Positions 10,824 through 22,020 are shown, numbered from the stretch's first letter. The stretch is DNA of 64,000 nt from Meconema thalassinum (GCA_946902985.2 OX336393.1:364790779-364854778); one strand, 5' to 3'. Numbers and translations are program-made. The notes: a model not told the origin generated them from the letters alone.

Positions 10824-10887
10824 GGGGTCCGGGCGGGGACACCAAGAGCCCGCCGATGAGCCAGCTTGGTGTCCTAGGCGAACCCCC
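10824..10887 (+). ncRNA. Hammerhead ribozyme, R2 family, degenerate copy
   Basis: The layout is as in 63163-63226: GGGGUC before the cleavage point (after 10829), a 5-bp stem I 'cgggc'/'gcccg', stem II 'gcc'/'ggc' and a C-rich stem III strand. The core reads CCGAUGA instead of CUGAUGA and has lost one A of GAAA, so self-cleavage is unlikely. Confidence 0.75.
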
Positions 10888-10936
10888 ACACAAGACTCGG
10901 CACAAAGCTAGAAGAATTGCTGAGTTTTAAAAATGA

Positions 10937-11470
10937 GAGTTTTCTATTATTTTGTGCCTGCACTTGATTAGCCTTTCAAGATACGAGTGCCGCTGAACCT
11001 GGCTGCGCCAGGGTTTGCTGCTTACAGCAGCAGGAGCCTTGCAAGACGATACGGGGGACACGGCGATGACTGAGTACAGGGTGCATATATGTGAAGCAAC
11101 ATTGCGCGCCCTTCTTGTGTTTGACAGAAGTTATATTGTGAATGGTGAATGGAAATAACTAATAATGGGCGAATTGAGAATGCTGTGTATTAACAGCACA
11201 GCTAAGCTTAACAAGAGTTCATGTCACAACAGAGAGGAGAAGGATGACTGAGACAACTGAGTCATATCCTACCCGTCTGGCCTTACTTTTCAACCAAGCA
11301 GGCTGATAGCGTGACACAAGTAAACAAAGAATAGTTCCCATCTCGACCACCGGCACTCCTATCTTGAAATGGTATTAACTGGGCTTTCTATTCTCTCTGG
11401 CGATATTATAACAAAAGAGATAGATTCAAGATGCAGAATACCCAATGCAGTGAGTTCTCACTTGCGATCT
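10937..11470. other. No recognisable feature
   Basis: Unique-looking sequence with no domain or repeat recognised. Confidence 0.35.
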
Positions 11471-11523
11471 TCTCTATTCTGCAAGAAAGACGTTAAAATG
11501 GACAACCCTGATCTCTATTCAAA

Positions 11524-12236
11524 GGGCGGGTTTGGTGGCGTAGTTGGTAGCATGCTGAGCTCCTATGCCCAAGATCAGGGTTCACACCCGGCCAAAGTCG
11601 TCGGATTTTTAAGAGCGTTAAAAATCCCTTAGTATGCCTTACATCGGATGGGAAGTAAAGCCGGCGGGCCCATGTCATAGATTTATGGCATGTAAAAGAA
11701 CCTTCCACTAACTATTGTGTGTTAGGGGCGTGGTGGCTCAGCGGTCTAGCTTTATGCCTCTCACCAAGGCGGTCCGGGTTCGATTCCCGGTCAATGCATG
11801 TGAGATTTTCGAAGTGAAATGCCATGTCCTGTGGTTCGGATTCCACGTAAAAAGGAGGTCCCGTGGCTCATAATCACAAGATTCACGGTCACGTAAAACT
11901 ACAATCTTCCTTTTTTTAACTATTGTGTGAAGCTAAATTTGTAGGTTAGATTTGATTAACGCTCTATAAGGTGCAGCGTGCACCGCCAGGTGTTGCTCGC
12001 GTTAGCATCTACTAGCCAAGTTCGCGGCTAGGTGTCGTTGACGGTAGCATTTGGTAGCAAAAGTAGAAACTACTTGAAATTGACCGTCTGCAGTCCTTAC
12101 CTGAATCATAGATAACACACATTAATACGGCCTTCAGAATTAACACCGGTTATCAGACAGATTCTACACACAACTATAGTATACGGGGCTACATGGCCGC
12201 GTTGTCACAGCCCCTAAACTGAGGAACCAACCAACC
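11524..12236 (+). mobile_element. SINE-A copy split by SINE-B
   Basis: SINE-A is the commonest family in the window (11 copies). It has a tRNA-like head with A box 'tggcgtagttggtag' and B box 'ggttcaaaccc' (here 'ggttcacaccc'). A body includes 'aagagcgttaaaaatccc' and 'gaagtaaagccggcggg', and the end is 'ctgaggaaccaaccaacc'. Here it is interrupted at 11722-11926. It is flanked by an unusually long direct repeat (about 11472-11523 and 12242-12294). Confidence 0.85.
11722..11926 (+). mobile_element. SINE-B copy, tRNA-derived, 205 bp
   Basis: The head 'gtggctcagcggtctagc' with B box 'gggttcgattccc' is tRNA-like. The body holds 'gaaatgccatgtcctgtggt', and the 3' tail is 'cttccttttttt'. The 13-bp duplication 'taactattgtgtg' (11709-11721 and 11927-11939) flanks it. 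Other copies are at about 13006-13203 and 44316-44538. Confidence 0.9.
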
Positions 12237-12294
12237 GATGTACTATATTCTGCAAGAAATATGTTAAAAATGGACAACCCTGATCTCTGTTGAA

Positions 12295-12808
12295 AATTGA
12301 TTTCCCCGACCTTGGAATGTATAGTATTCTCCATTTCCGACAGCGGTATGATGCGGAGAAACCTCTGGAACAGAGTTGGTGCAAGTTCCGGCGGCCGGGG
12401 ATCTGGGCATCTCCCGATAGGCCAGCCTCAAGGCTGCAGGCCAGATCCCGTGTGCATAGTAACGATGACCGCACAATTTATAGGCTAGATAGTGGGCGGG
12501 GAAAGTCTTGAAGGATGACGTATAGGTCCCCAGGCGCAGATGCAACACGCACATAAAGAGGAAAAGATACATAAAACTTAAACGAGAGTGAGAAGGGCTA
12601 AATCTTGGACGATTGGAACATTTATTCATCCTCTGAGATTTGGGCGCACGAGAACCATTATGCTGGTTCAGTGAAAGCTTGGAATCTCCCGGGTTTTTCT
12701 GCATATTGGTAATGTGAAGAGCTGGGGCAAAATATTGATGAGGGAAGAGATTTATGGGATTCCAACTGGCATGCCCGGCTTTGCTAGCCTCACCATCCTC
12801 CTAAGAAA

Positions 12809-12810
<2 letters not shown>
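12295..12810. other. No recognisable feature
   Basis: GC-richer stretch with overlapping small frames on both strands (12264-12704 minus, 12290-12511 plus). None shows a known domain. Confidence 0.3.

Positions 12811-12858
<48 letters not shown>
12811..12858. repeat. (AAT)n microsatellite
   Basis: About 16 AAT triplets. Confidence 0.95.
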
Positions 12859-13005
12859 GATACGAGCCTTACAGTAGTCGCATATGATGTGTAACATCTG
12901 ACATGTTATCCTACACAGCTTGGACATTCTTAAGATGTTAACTTACGCTCCGTTTTCATACTGGTACCATGATGAATGTATAGATTGAATTGGAGATAGG
13001 CTACT

Positions 13006-13203
13006 GTCACACTTGTGGCGCAGCGGTCAAGCTGTTAGTCTCTTACCAAGGTAGACCGCGTTCGATTCCCGGTCAATACATGTGAGATTTTCGAATTGAA
13101 ATGCCATGTCCTGTGATTCGCATTCCACGTAAAAGGGAGGTACCGTGGATCATAATCGTGAGATTGACCGTCACACAAAACCACAAGCTTCCTTCCTTCC
13201 TTT
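13006..13203 (+). mobile_element. SINE-B copy
   Basis: It matches 11722-11926 through 'gttcgattcccggtcaa' and 'gaaatgccatgtcctgtg', and ends in a TTCC-repeat tail (13189-13203). No clear duplication was found. Confidence 0.75.
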
Positions 13204-13762
13204 TACATGAATAATTCATAATAACAAAGTGACACACAACGTCGACTCTACTCTGAAATACTGTGTGCACACTCCTCAGTAACTATAACATTCATTATTC
13301 TCAAGGCGCTCATACAATTCGTCGTGAACAATCAAAACATGGCTTCCTACAATCATGAAATGACCTAGTCTCACAAATGATGAAAATACAGCTATTATTC
13401 CACTCATATAACAACATTCTGTTATGCATTTAATATTTGATTACTCACCCACAGTTTGACAATAATGCCGCTTACTTAAATGTCATTTGTCGTCTTTATT
13501 TTATCATACACTCAACAACATTAGTCTCAAGTTTTCACTTCCTATCCCATATGATATTCAACCTTGAACGCGAAGCTTCATAAACTGCTCAATGACAAAT
13601 GAAAGTCGGTGGAACATTTGCCACTGTGCCCGTCAAACCAGTGCCTGCTAAATGCACTGCCTACTGTATTATCATAAAATTCTCGCGCTACAGAGCACAC
13701 ACTGCCTTGTTTCCAATAGATACATTTTCAATTGTATAAAAATCACGCAGCCTTTGCATGGT
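13204..13762. other. No recognisable feature
   Basis: A/T-rich sequence leading into the 64-bp minisatellite. Nothing supported. Confidence 0.35.
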
Positions 13763-14018
13763 ACCACTGCCAGCTAGTACACTTCCGTTTGATCGATCAA
13801 GCGGGCAGTGCATACTTCCGTTGTCTACCACTGCCAGCTAGTACACTTCCGTTTGATCGATCGAGCGGGCAGTGCATACTTCCGTTGTCTACCACTGCCA
13901 GCTAGTACACTTCCGTTTGATCGATCAAGCGGTCAGTGCATACTTCCGTTGTCTACCACTGCCAGCTAGTACACTTCCGTTTGATCGATCGAGCGGGCAG
14001 TACATACTTCCGTTTGTT
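13763..14018. repeat. 64-bp minisatellite, four units
   Basis: Units start at 13763, 13827, 13891 and 13955 with 'accactgccagctagtacac', and contain 'tttgatcgatc(a/g)agcgg'. Units 1 and 3 have 'caagc', units 2 and 4 'cgagc', so the array looks like a duplicated 128-bp dimer. A degenerate half unit follows at 14022-14060. Confidence 0.95.
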
Positions 14019-14560
14019 CCACCACTGCCACCTCGATCGTTCCGATCCACTTCCGTCCCCAATTTTCAAAATCACTCCCACAAAACTATCCAGTAACCGA
14101 GCGGAAAGATGTTACACATCAATAATAATATCCACCGTAAATACAGAGAGAAGATTGATAAATATACTCCTCTAGCTATGGAGGTGGCTAGAATCAGGAG
14201 ACAAAAAAATGTGACGATTCTTCCTTTCCTCCTTTCTCCCACTGGCCTAACACCTAAATCCTTTTCAGTAAATCTAGCCACACTAAATCTTCCCACACTA
14301 TTGCACAAAAGGCAGCAATTCTGAAAACCTGCAGCATAGTTAGAGGGTTTTTGAATACACATCAGGATTTTTCTTTGGGCCCTCTTCTGAAAAGGAGACG
14401 TGGAAGATAAGAAGAGAATAGAAAATTAACTGTCAAACGTCTATGTTATACCTCATAGTTCGAAAGTGTATGCTAGAGGCTTAAGTGTTACTTGACTCAT
14501 TTTCTTGTACTTAATGCACCGATATGAGTCATGTTACCGACTGTAAGTTGAGTGAATAAA
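14019..14560. other. No recognisable feature
   Basis: Small frames without domains. A degenerate minisatellite edge lies at the left side. Confidence 0.3.
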
Positions 14561-14564
14561 GAAG

Positions 14565-14745
14565 TTAATAATAATCTAACATGTCTATACTGTAACAAAG
14601 GATCTCTATCCGTGAATGCAAAAATCAATCATTATTGCTCTGTCATCGGGCCACATGCCTTATATGCAGTGGAATGCTTCACCATGAACAAGAAAGGAGT
14701 GATGGAGAAATTGGAAACCAAGGAAAGAAAGATTTGAGGAAAAAC
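14565..14745 (+). pseudogene. LINE C-terminal fragment
   Basis: The frame reads 'CSVIGPHALYAVECFTMNKK' and 'GVMEKLETKERKI', then a stop. This is the stretch just downstream of the polymerase in RTE-like LINEs; the motif 'KERKILRKI' normally continues where the stop lies. A related but more distal piece is at 35985-36425. Confidence 0.55.
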
Positions 14746-14879
14746 TTAGGTCCGGTTTAGAAGACCGTAAGTAGTCAGGAATGCTAACCAGTAACCACTA
14801 CACCACGAGGTGAACGAAGGGGATGTAGAAAAAGACAAAATTAAATACAGTTAGGGCAATAATAATTTTTCCATAATTT

Positions 14880-15377
14880 AGGTTGGTTGGTTCCTTAGTT
14901 TAGGGGCTGCGACAACGCGGTCATATAGCCCCATGTACTTTGGGTGTGAGTAGAATCTGTCTGATAACCGGTGTTAATTGTGATGGCTGTATTAGTGTAT
15001 GTTATCTGTTCATGTAAGGACCTCAGACGATAATTTCAAGTAGTTCCTATTTTTGCTACCAAATGCTACCGTCCACTTCACCTAGCTGCAAACATTGGCT
15101 ACTAAAAGCAATCGCAACCAGCACCTGGCGACGAACGTTGGAACTTAAGAGCCTTAATCAAATCTAACCACACAAATTTTGGCTTCACACAAGTGTAGTT
15201 AGTAGTTACATGCCATCAATCTAGGACATGAGCCCGCCGGCTTTACTTCCCCTCCGAAGGAAGGTATACTGAGGGATTTAACGCTCTTAAAAATCCGACG
15301 ATTTCGGCGGCGTATGTACCCGCGATCTTGGGCATAGACGCTCAGCATGCTACCAACTACGCCATGGAAGCCGCCCC
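14880..15377 (-). mobile_element. SINE-A copy, full length
   Basis: Reverse-complement SINE-A with its tRNA-like head near 15377. The 11-bp duplication 'ttccataattt' is at 14869-14879 and 15378-15388. Confidence 0.9.
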
Positions 15378-15388
15378 TTCCATAATTT

Positions 15389-15440
15389 CATTAGCTCAGG
15401 ACAGGGAGGCTTGGAGAGCTGTTTCGAACCAGTGAAAAGA
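15389..15440 (+). pseudogene. RTE-like LINE 3' end fragment
   Basis: It matches 7800-7855 ('ttagctcaggacagggaggc') and ends in the same 'agactgaagactcaaac' tail. Confidence 0.65.
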
Positions 15441-15475
15441 CTGAAGACTCAAACACACACATAGACTGACTCGTT

Positions 15476-16395
15476 GGTGGCTTCTGTGGCGTAGTTGGTA
15501 GCTTGCTGAGCTTCTATGCTCAAGGTCACAGGTTCGAACCCGGCCGAAGTCATCGGATTGTTAAGAGCGTTAAAAATCCCTCAGTATGCCTTCCGTCGGA
15601 GGGGAATTAAAGCCGGCGGTCCCGTGTCATCGATTTTTTTATTTACACATACCTTTAGAAAATGTCTTATTTTTCTAACTATATTTTCAAAATTTAATGT
15701 AAAGCCCAATATATTATATTTTATCTATTTGCATTTAATATTAAATTGCAGGGATATCCATTTTTATTATTTTGTTTCATTCTTTTAATTACAATTGATC
15801 TTATAAACATTTTTCCCATCAAAATACATTAGACCTAAGTACATATTATATTTTAGTTTATTCTTAATTGATTGCAATCTTATTAAGCTGAAGAAGTCCC
15901 AATGTCAGGTCGAATCATGTACATTATATAATAGATATACAGTAGCTGTGTAAGTACTGATTGGCGTAGAATTTAATATAATATAATAAGTAGGGATATC
16001 TACAAACATTTGTGCTATCAATGGCAAATGTATTTCCATTCTATAAAGAACCTTCCACTAATTACACTTGTGTGAAGCTAAATTGTACGTTATATTTGAC
16101 TAACGCTCTTAGGTCCCAACGTTCGTCGCCAGGAGCTGACTGCGGTAGCATCTAGTAACAAAGTTAAGAACTAGTTGGTCGTTGGCGGTGGCGTTTGGTA
16201 GAAAAAGTTGGAACTGCTTGAAAATCGAATGTCTGCAGTCCTTACTTGAAATTAAAAAAAAAAAAAACAGATAACACACATTAATAAAGCTATCGCAATT
16301 TACAGCGGTTGTCAGACAGATTCTACACACACCCAAAGCACATGGGGCTACATGACCGAGTTGTCGCAGCCCCTAAACTGAGGAACCAACCAACC
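15476..16395 (+). mobile_element. SINE-A copy with a 0.4 kb A/T-rich insertion
   Basis: Head at 15484-15560 and tail ending at 16395. The SINE body is broken after 'catcgattttttt' (about 15640) and resumes at 'aagaaccttccac' (about 16046). The 13-bp duplication 'agactgactcgtt' (15463-15475 and 16396-16408) encloses the whole, so the insertion is later. The inserted 400 bp (about 15640-16035) is A/T-rich and was not recognised. Confidence 0.85.
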
Positions 16396-16408
16396 AGACT
16401 GACTCGTT

Positions 16409-16940
16409 TTCATGGCTATGGCGTAATATATCTCCTTTAATTTATATCTGTAGTAGGAGGGAAGCTGAACTAACAAAGGTAGGGTAACGCTTAGAATGAT
16501 AGCGAGCTGCTTCGGCTGGGTATTGTATAAAGAGTTAAAAATTCATATGTGTTAATATTTAACTGTCAGAATCACGACGCACACCTATCACTTTCCCAGC
16601 TCACTCCGTTTCGCTTCCCACAGTCATCTGAAATGACCCGAGGGTGTACGAGGGGTCGAGATGACCATGCCACAATAATTCCCTGTCTCATAAACAGAGT
16701 TATGGAATGCATTGTCAAAAAATGTGATACACCTCTGGGATATACCGCACACCGTCCCCCTTCTTAGAACACTATATACGTGCTTTGAATATAAAGCTGG
16801 AATATTTATTTTCCTCACAATCTTTTTTTTTTTTTTTTTTCAGCAAAACGATGATGGAGAACGTGCAAAAGTTCTCACTTTATGAGAACAGTCTCCAACT
16901 GGATTTCAGACGGGTCATAGATACGAGGGTTCTACTTTAG
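16409..16940. other. No recognisable feature
   Basis: Contains a T-run at 16825-16840. No domain or family was recognised. Confidence 0.35.
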
Positions 16941-16944
16941 GCAG

Positions 16945-17445
16945 TATCCACCTAGCATTCTTGGTTGTCACTGCGGAGGCTCAGGTTCGATCCCCGGCTC
17001 TGCCAAGATATGTAATTATGGGTTGCATATTGGTTTTCTCACTTCTACTCCAGGCGAATGCCAGGATGGTACCTAACTTAAGGCCACGGCCGCTTCTTAC
17101 CAAATTCCTACCTCAATTACAAATGCACACATTAGTACAGACATCATAGTGACACAGGTTATCAGACATATTCAACATACCCAAGTACATGGGGCTACTT
17201 GACCAGTATGTTGCTATATTGCAAGATATACAAAAAAAACCTTTAGTAAAGACTACTTGATGAAGTTGGTCTTTGTCTCGCTTCTTACCCAAATCCTACC
17301 TCAATTACAAATGCACACACTAGTACAGACATATTCAACATACCCAAATACATGGGCCTACATGGCCACTATGTTGCTAAGTTGCAAGAATCAACAAAAG
17401 AAACTTTAGTAAAGACTGCTTAATGACGTTGGTCTTTGTGCACGC
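16945..17445 (+). mobile_element. SINE-D copy with a tandemly duplicated 3' end
   Basis: The tRNA-like B-box region 'ggttcgatccccggctctgcc' starts near 16983, followed by the SINE-D core and tail. The 3' part plus flank (17091-17278) is repeated at 17279-17445, beginning with 'cgcttcttacc' and ending with 'gttggtctttgt'. The second copy has an internal deletion. Confidence 0.7.
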
Positions 17446-17465
17446 TTTAAAAAAAAGATCCGGAC

Positions 17466-17980
17466 ACGGCTTTCGGTGGCGTAGTTGGTAGCATGCTGAG
17501 TTTCTATGCCCAAGATCGCGGATTCAAACACGGCCGAAGTCGTCAGATTTTTTAAGAGCGTTAAAAATCCCTCAGTATGCCTTCCTTTGGAGAGAAAGTA
17601 AAGCCGGCAGGCCCATTTCATAGTTGTATAGCATGTAAAAGAACTTTCCACTAACTACAATTGTGTGAAGCTATATTAGTAGGTTAAATTTGATTAACGC
17701 TCTATTAAGTTCCAACGTTCGTCGCCAGCGCTGATTGCTATGGCATCTAGTAGCAAAGTTCGCAGCTAGGTGCTGTTGACGATAGTATTTGGTAGCCAAA
17801 GTAGTAACTACTTGAAATTGATCGTCTGGAATCCTTACCTGAAATACAGATAACACACACTAATACAGCCATCACAATTAACACCGGATATTAACCAGAT
17901 TCTACACATACGCAAAATACACGGGGCTACATGACTGTGTTGTCGCACCCTCTAAACTAAGGAACCAACCACCCAACCCG
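17466..17980 (+). mobile_element. SINE-A copy
   Basis: A-box 'tggcgtagttggtag' at 17477 and a 3' end 'aaggaaccaaccaccc'. No clear duplication was seen. Confidence 0.85.
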
Positions 17981-18111
17981 GCTCCATTTATCTTATCTTA
18001 GTATTGTGAATTCAGCAAAATTGCTGCTTGTTTGGTCGTAAAGGAAAATGAACCTTAAATAGACTGTATTGTAGGAGTGCATAACTAGACGGAAATATAC
18101 AGTGTCTTTGT

Positions 18112-18531
18112 CTATGTGCGCCCCGATAAACACGGCAAGCTAAGCCGGCTGTGACTGGCGCAGATCGCGGGCGCGCGTACCCAGTTCAGCCGGTTGTTGT
18201 CGCGCACTTTCACACTTTTACCAAACATGTTCAATAATGTGTACTTACAGTGCTGATAGGCGATGCTTAAAATGTCCTCCCTCTTTTGTAACACACACCT
18301 GATATCTTCTGATGAAAGAAGTCTGTCAACTCTTTTATTATTTACGGAGCCTGCTTCCTTGAATCGTTTAGCGAGCCTCCTATTTGTACTGGCATTAGGC
18401 ACAGGTCTTCCTGGAAACTTGATTTGAAAATTTCGTCTCGTTTCAGAACAAGATCTTCTGCTTTCCATATACAAATTATGGATATACACACGTTCGCGCA
18501 ATGTGAATTGGTGTCTAGGCATGACCAACAA
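18112..18531 (-). pseudogene. Insect transposon-type helix-turn-helix protein fragment
   Basis: The minus-strand frame begins 'MPRHQFTLRERVYIHNLYME' (after two upstream residues). It continues 'ESRRSCSETRRNFQIKFPGR' and 'PNASTNRRLAKRFKEAGSVN'. This arrangement resembles the N-terminal helix-turn-helix (DUF4817-like) found in many insect transposon-derived proteins, where it precedes a mariner-like DDE domain. After about residue 90 the similarity fades and no catalytic domain follows, so this is a fragment. The naming of the domain is from general knowledge and was not searched. Confidence 0.5.
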
Positions 18532-18549
18532 TCACAGTAATCACAATAC

Positions 18550-19059
18550 TCACTAATCGAGCATCACTAACGTCTAAGCTTTGCAGATACACGTCAATAT
18601 GAATGACAAAACACGTGTGAACTAACGATATGAGTCAAGAGTCATGACTCAGTACTTGTTGGATGGCACATCCACTTACGACTGGGAGGCGTGACCAATC
18701 CTAAGGAACATACTGGAAAAGAAGATCATTGTCAGATACGTGGTGTTGCAAGTTCAGCAACGACATGGAAGAGGTTGGCTGTGTAATATTGGAGAATTCA
18801 GTAGAACTCATCCCCTTTTCACTATTTAACTTGTTTGACGAAGCAATCCATTCAACCGAATCATGAGCTCTCGTGTTCAGTGGGTAGTTACTTGTTTATG
18901 AATGCAATAACCTGGTCAACCCGTGCACTTGTACAAGCACGCAATGCTCTGTATATACTGCAGGCTTCACCTCAATCAATGCAGTACTTGGAAGAATTAT
19001 TATCTTCATTAATATTTGATCGCAGTAGTTTCGTTCTTGTTACCCAATAATAATAATAA
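18550..19059. other. No recognisable feature
   Basis: Ends in a short AAT run (19049-19060). No domain in 18835-19050. Confidence 0.3.
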
Positions 19060-19130
19060 TAATGCAAAGTGATCGTACTGGCAAGAAGGAATCTTGATAC
19101 AGCAGAGGGCTTCAATGTTGGCCTAGATGA

Positions 19131-19640
19131 TTGGTTGGTTCCTCAGTTTAGGGGCTGCGACAACGCGGTCATGTAGCCCCGTGTACTTTGCGTGTGAGTA
19201 GAATCTGTCTGATAAACGGTGTTAATTGTGATGGCTGTATTAGTGTGTGTTATCTGTTTTTAATTCAAGCAAGGACTGCAGACATTCAATTTTCAAGTAG
19301 TTCCTACTTTTGCTACCAAACGCCACCATCGACGACAACTAGTTGTGAACTTGGTTTCTAGATGCCACCGCAGTCGGCTCCTGGCGACGGTCGTTGGAAC
19401 ATACGAGCGTTAGTCAAATCTAACCTATAATTTAGCTCCAAACGTGTAATTAGTGGAAGATTCTTTCACATGCCATACATCTATGACATGGAATCGCCGG
19501 CTTTACTTCCCCTCCGAAGGAAGGTATATTGAGGGATGTTAACGCTCTTAAAGAAATCCGACGACTTCCGTCGGGTTTGAACCCGCAACCTTGGGCATAC
19601 GAGCTTAGCATGCTACCAAATACGCCACCGAAGCCGCCCA
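19131..19640 (-). mobile_element. SINE-A copy in LINE-W
   Basis: Reverse-complement SINE-A. Flanking duplication 'g(c/t)ctagatga' at 19121-19130 and 19641-19650. Confidence 0.85.
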
Positions 19641-19699
19641 GTCTAGATGAGCTAATCGAGTGAGGATGAGGGCGAGACGTATGTACAAATGCTTTCTTC

Positions 19700-20509
19700 T
19701 GCTTCGAGGGATCCGACGCAAACAAATTAAAGCCAATTTGCAGAAGATATTCTTGGATGCAGGCAAGAAGGTCAACGCCATTAACACCTCGGCAGTACTT
19801 GTACTTACGTATTCGCTCGGGATCGTTAAGTAGTCTAAGACAGATTTAGATCAGATAGAACGGAGAGTAGGCCTACGAGTGTCAATGACAAACTATCCGC
19901 TTCATCATCCAAATGCAGTGAACGAGCGCATCACATTACCACGGAGCGAAGGCGGTCGAGAGATCAATTATCTCACAATCGCCTTAAGTAGGCAACTGGA
20001 ACGCCTGCGACAGTACTTCTTTGGCACAATAAATACTCCTCTGTATGAAGTTATTGTTGAAAGTGATTAGAGATTCACAGCACTACGTCTTGCAGACATG
20101 CAATATGTCACAAAAGAGCACATTACTTTGTTTGAACAGCGCCAGATGGCATGGTTACGAGAAGAAATGCATGGTGTACACCCTCACATGCTCAGCCAAC
20201 ATCATGCCCAAGTTATGGTTGAAGCATGGTTCGCTCTTCAGTGAAACTGAGGGCTTTGTAATTGCAATACAGGACCGTGTCATTGCAATAAGAAATTATA
20301 GAAAGTACTTCCTTAAGGAGAATGTAACAGATGATCGATGTCGTAGATGCACCTCAGCGCTGGAAACCATCGATCGCATCATCGGTGGCAGCTCTACGCT
20401 GGCTGGCATAGAGTATACCAAGAGGCACAATGATGTTGCTAAGATCTTATGGATACGATCATGTTGTACTACAATTACCAGCCTGCCAACGTGCTTGTAA
20501 ATGAGCATC
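19700..20509 (+). pseudogene. LINE-W coding remnant (post-polymerase region)
   Basis: Joining frames by eye gives 'YPLHHPNAVNERITLPRSEG' with 'QLERLRQYFFG' and 'TPLYEVIVESD' (19879-20070). It continues with 'LFEQRQMAWLREEMHG' and 'IQDRVIAIRNYRKYFLKE', then 'DDRCRRCTSALETIDRIIGG' (20280-20400), a Cys/His cluster. It ends at 'YYNYQPANVL', where a second LINE is inserted, and resumes at 22115 with 'YWDRPILTDQ'. Several frameshifts and stops make it inactive. The order (conserved RITLPRSEGG block, then a CxxC..H zinc-finger-like cluster) is known from C-terminal parts of insect retroelements. No catalytic motif remains here. Confidence 0.6.
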
Positions 20510-20519
20510 ATAAAATGTA

Positions 20520-22020
20520 GAAAGCTATCGGCCCATCGCCCTTCTTAGCTGCTGCTGCTGCTACAAGCTTTTTGAAAGGTTGATATATAATAGAATAAGT
20601 AGTGCAATCCTAGAGCATATTCCAATTGAACAGGCAGGTTTCAGACCAGGGCGTAGCTGCTGCGATCAAGTATTGTCTCTTACATCCTTCATAGAGGCAG
20701 GATACCAAATGAAGCTGAAAACATCTGTAGCATTTGTTGATCTTACTGCTGCCTTTGACACTGTGTGGAGGGAAGGCCTTATCTACAAATTTCTTCGAAT
20801 CATACCCTGCAGAACAATGGCTCAACTGGTTAACAATATGTTAAGTGATCGGAAGTTCCAAGTAATCACTGGAAGCAAGATAAGCAAGGAGAGGAAGCTA
20901 AACAACGGATTGCCCCAAGGATCAGTTCTCTCACCATTATTGTTCAACTTATACCTCTCTGACCTTCCCGACACTTCATCCAGAAAATTCTGCTATGCCG
21001 ACGACTTGGCTCTAGCCGTACAACATCAGGTAATGGAGACGACTGAAGAGATTCTGACCAAAGACTTGTCTATACTGGAACATTACTTCAAAATCTGGAG
21101 ACTTCAACCCAGTGTGAGTAAAACAGAAGTGTCTTGCTTCCATTTAAATAATCGTTTGGCGAACGTGAAATTGAATGTAAGTTTCAGAGGCGGAATTTTT
21201 CGTCATAATTGGAACCCAAAACACCTTGGAGTCATCTTGGATCGTACACTATCCTTCAAGCAACACCTACTGAACTTGGCAAAAAAGCTGAGGACACGAA
21301 ACAACATCCTCCATAAGCTGTGTGGAACTACCTGGGGATCTTCAGCAATCACCTTGCTATCTTCAGCCTTGGGTTTGGTGTACTCAAGTGCTGAGTATTG
21401 TGCACCTGTTTGGTTGAACAGTCATCATACAAGGCTTGTCGATACCCAGCTTAATACCACAATGCGCATCATATCTGGCGCAATCATATCTACTTCCACT
21501 GCTAACCGGTATAATGCCATCTGATTTACTTCGATCTAATGCCCTTATGAGGGAATTTCACAAGATATCCAGGAATCCTAGTCTACCCGTGCATAGTGAC
21601 CTGCCACTTTTGAATCTTAAAAGACTAAAATCACGCCATCCAACTCTGCGTGATGCTGCTGACATGGATGCTAAGGTTTTTAATTCTCTTGAACAGTGGA
21701 AAGGTCGGTGGGAAGCAGCAACAGATGTGCGCCTGCATACTATCTTCTCAGGTCCCAGACTTCCAAGTGGATTCCATCTACCACGCAAGACCTGGACCGC
21801 CCTGAATAGAATCAGAACAGGCCATGGCCGGTGCAGAGACGCCCTCTACAAGTGGAAAAAGGTACCTAATCCAGACTGCGACTGCGGAGCTCCACACCAG
21901 CCTATTCACCACATTGTCAAAGAATGTAAGATTCGAGCCTATCACGGTGATGAAGTGGACTTCCTGCTGGCAACTCCAGATGCTGTACGCTGGATTGAAA
22001 ACTTAGACATTCAATTGTGA
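20520..22020 (+). pseudogene. Non-LTR reverse transcriptase and C-terminal zinc region, frameshifted
   Basis: Coding starts in frame at the insertion edge with 'SYRPIALLS' and 'YKLFERLIYNRIS', followed by 'QAGFRPGRSCCDQVLSL', 'FVDLTAAFDTVWR', 'NGLPQGSVLSPLLFNLYLSD' and the catalytic 'YADD' (about 20995). The thumb motif 'HLGVILDRTLSFKQHL' follows. The frame closes at 21524; the rest continues in another frame (stop at 22018-22020) with 'IMPSDLLRSNALMREF' and a C-terminal Cys/His cluster 'CDCGAPHQPIHHIVKEC'. One net frameshift lies near 21485-21510. A (TGC)5 run at 20548-20562 adds cysteines within the RT N terminus. Endonuclease and ORF1 are absent through truncation. The family resembles jockey-type mobile-element polymerases of arthropods; the exact clade is uncertain. 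Confidence 0.85.

Larger units (their letters stand above)
10645..10926 (+). mobile_element. Solitary R2 hammerhead repeat (retrozyme-like insertion)
   Basis: A 282-bp insertion bounded by the 10-bp duplication 'ttaaaaatga' (10635-10644 and 10927-10936). It holds slightly more than one unit of the repeat found in tandem at 62656-63515: its ends repeat the 'cggcacaaa(c/g)ctagaag' block 250 bp apart. It shares 'tcatagggaggtt', 'gcttgagcttttagttctcg' and 'agcttggtgtcctaggcga' with the array. It encodes no protein. The copy is older than the array, with two hits in the ribozyme core. Confidence 0.8.
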
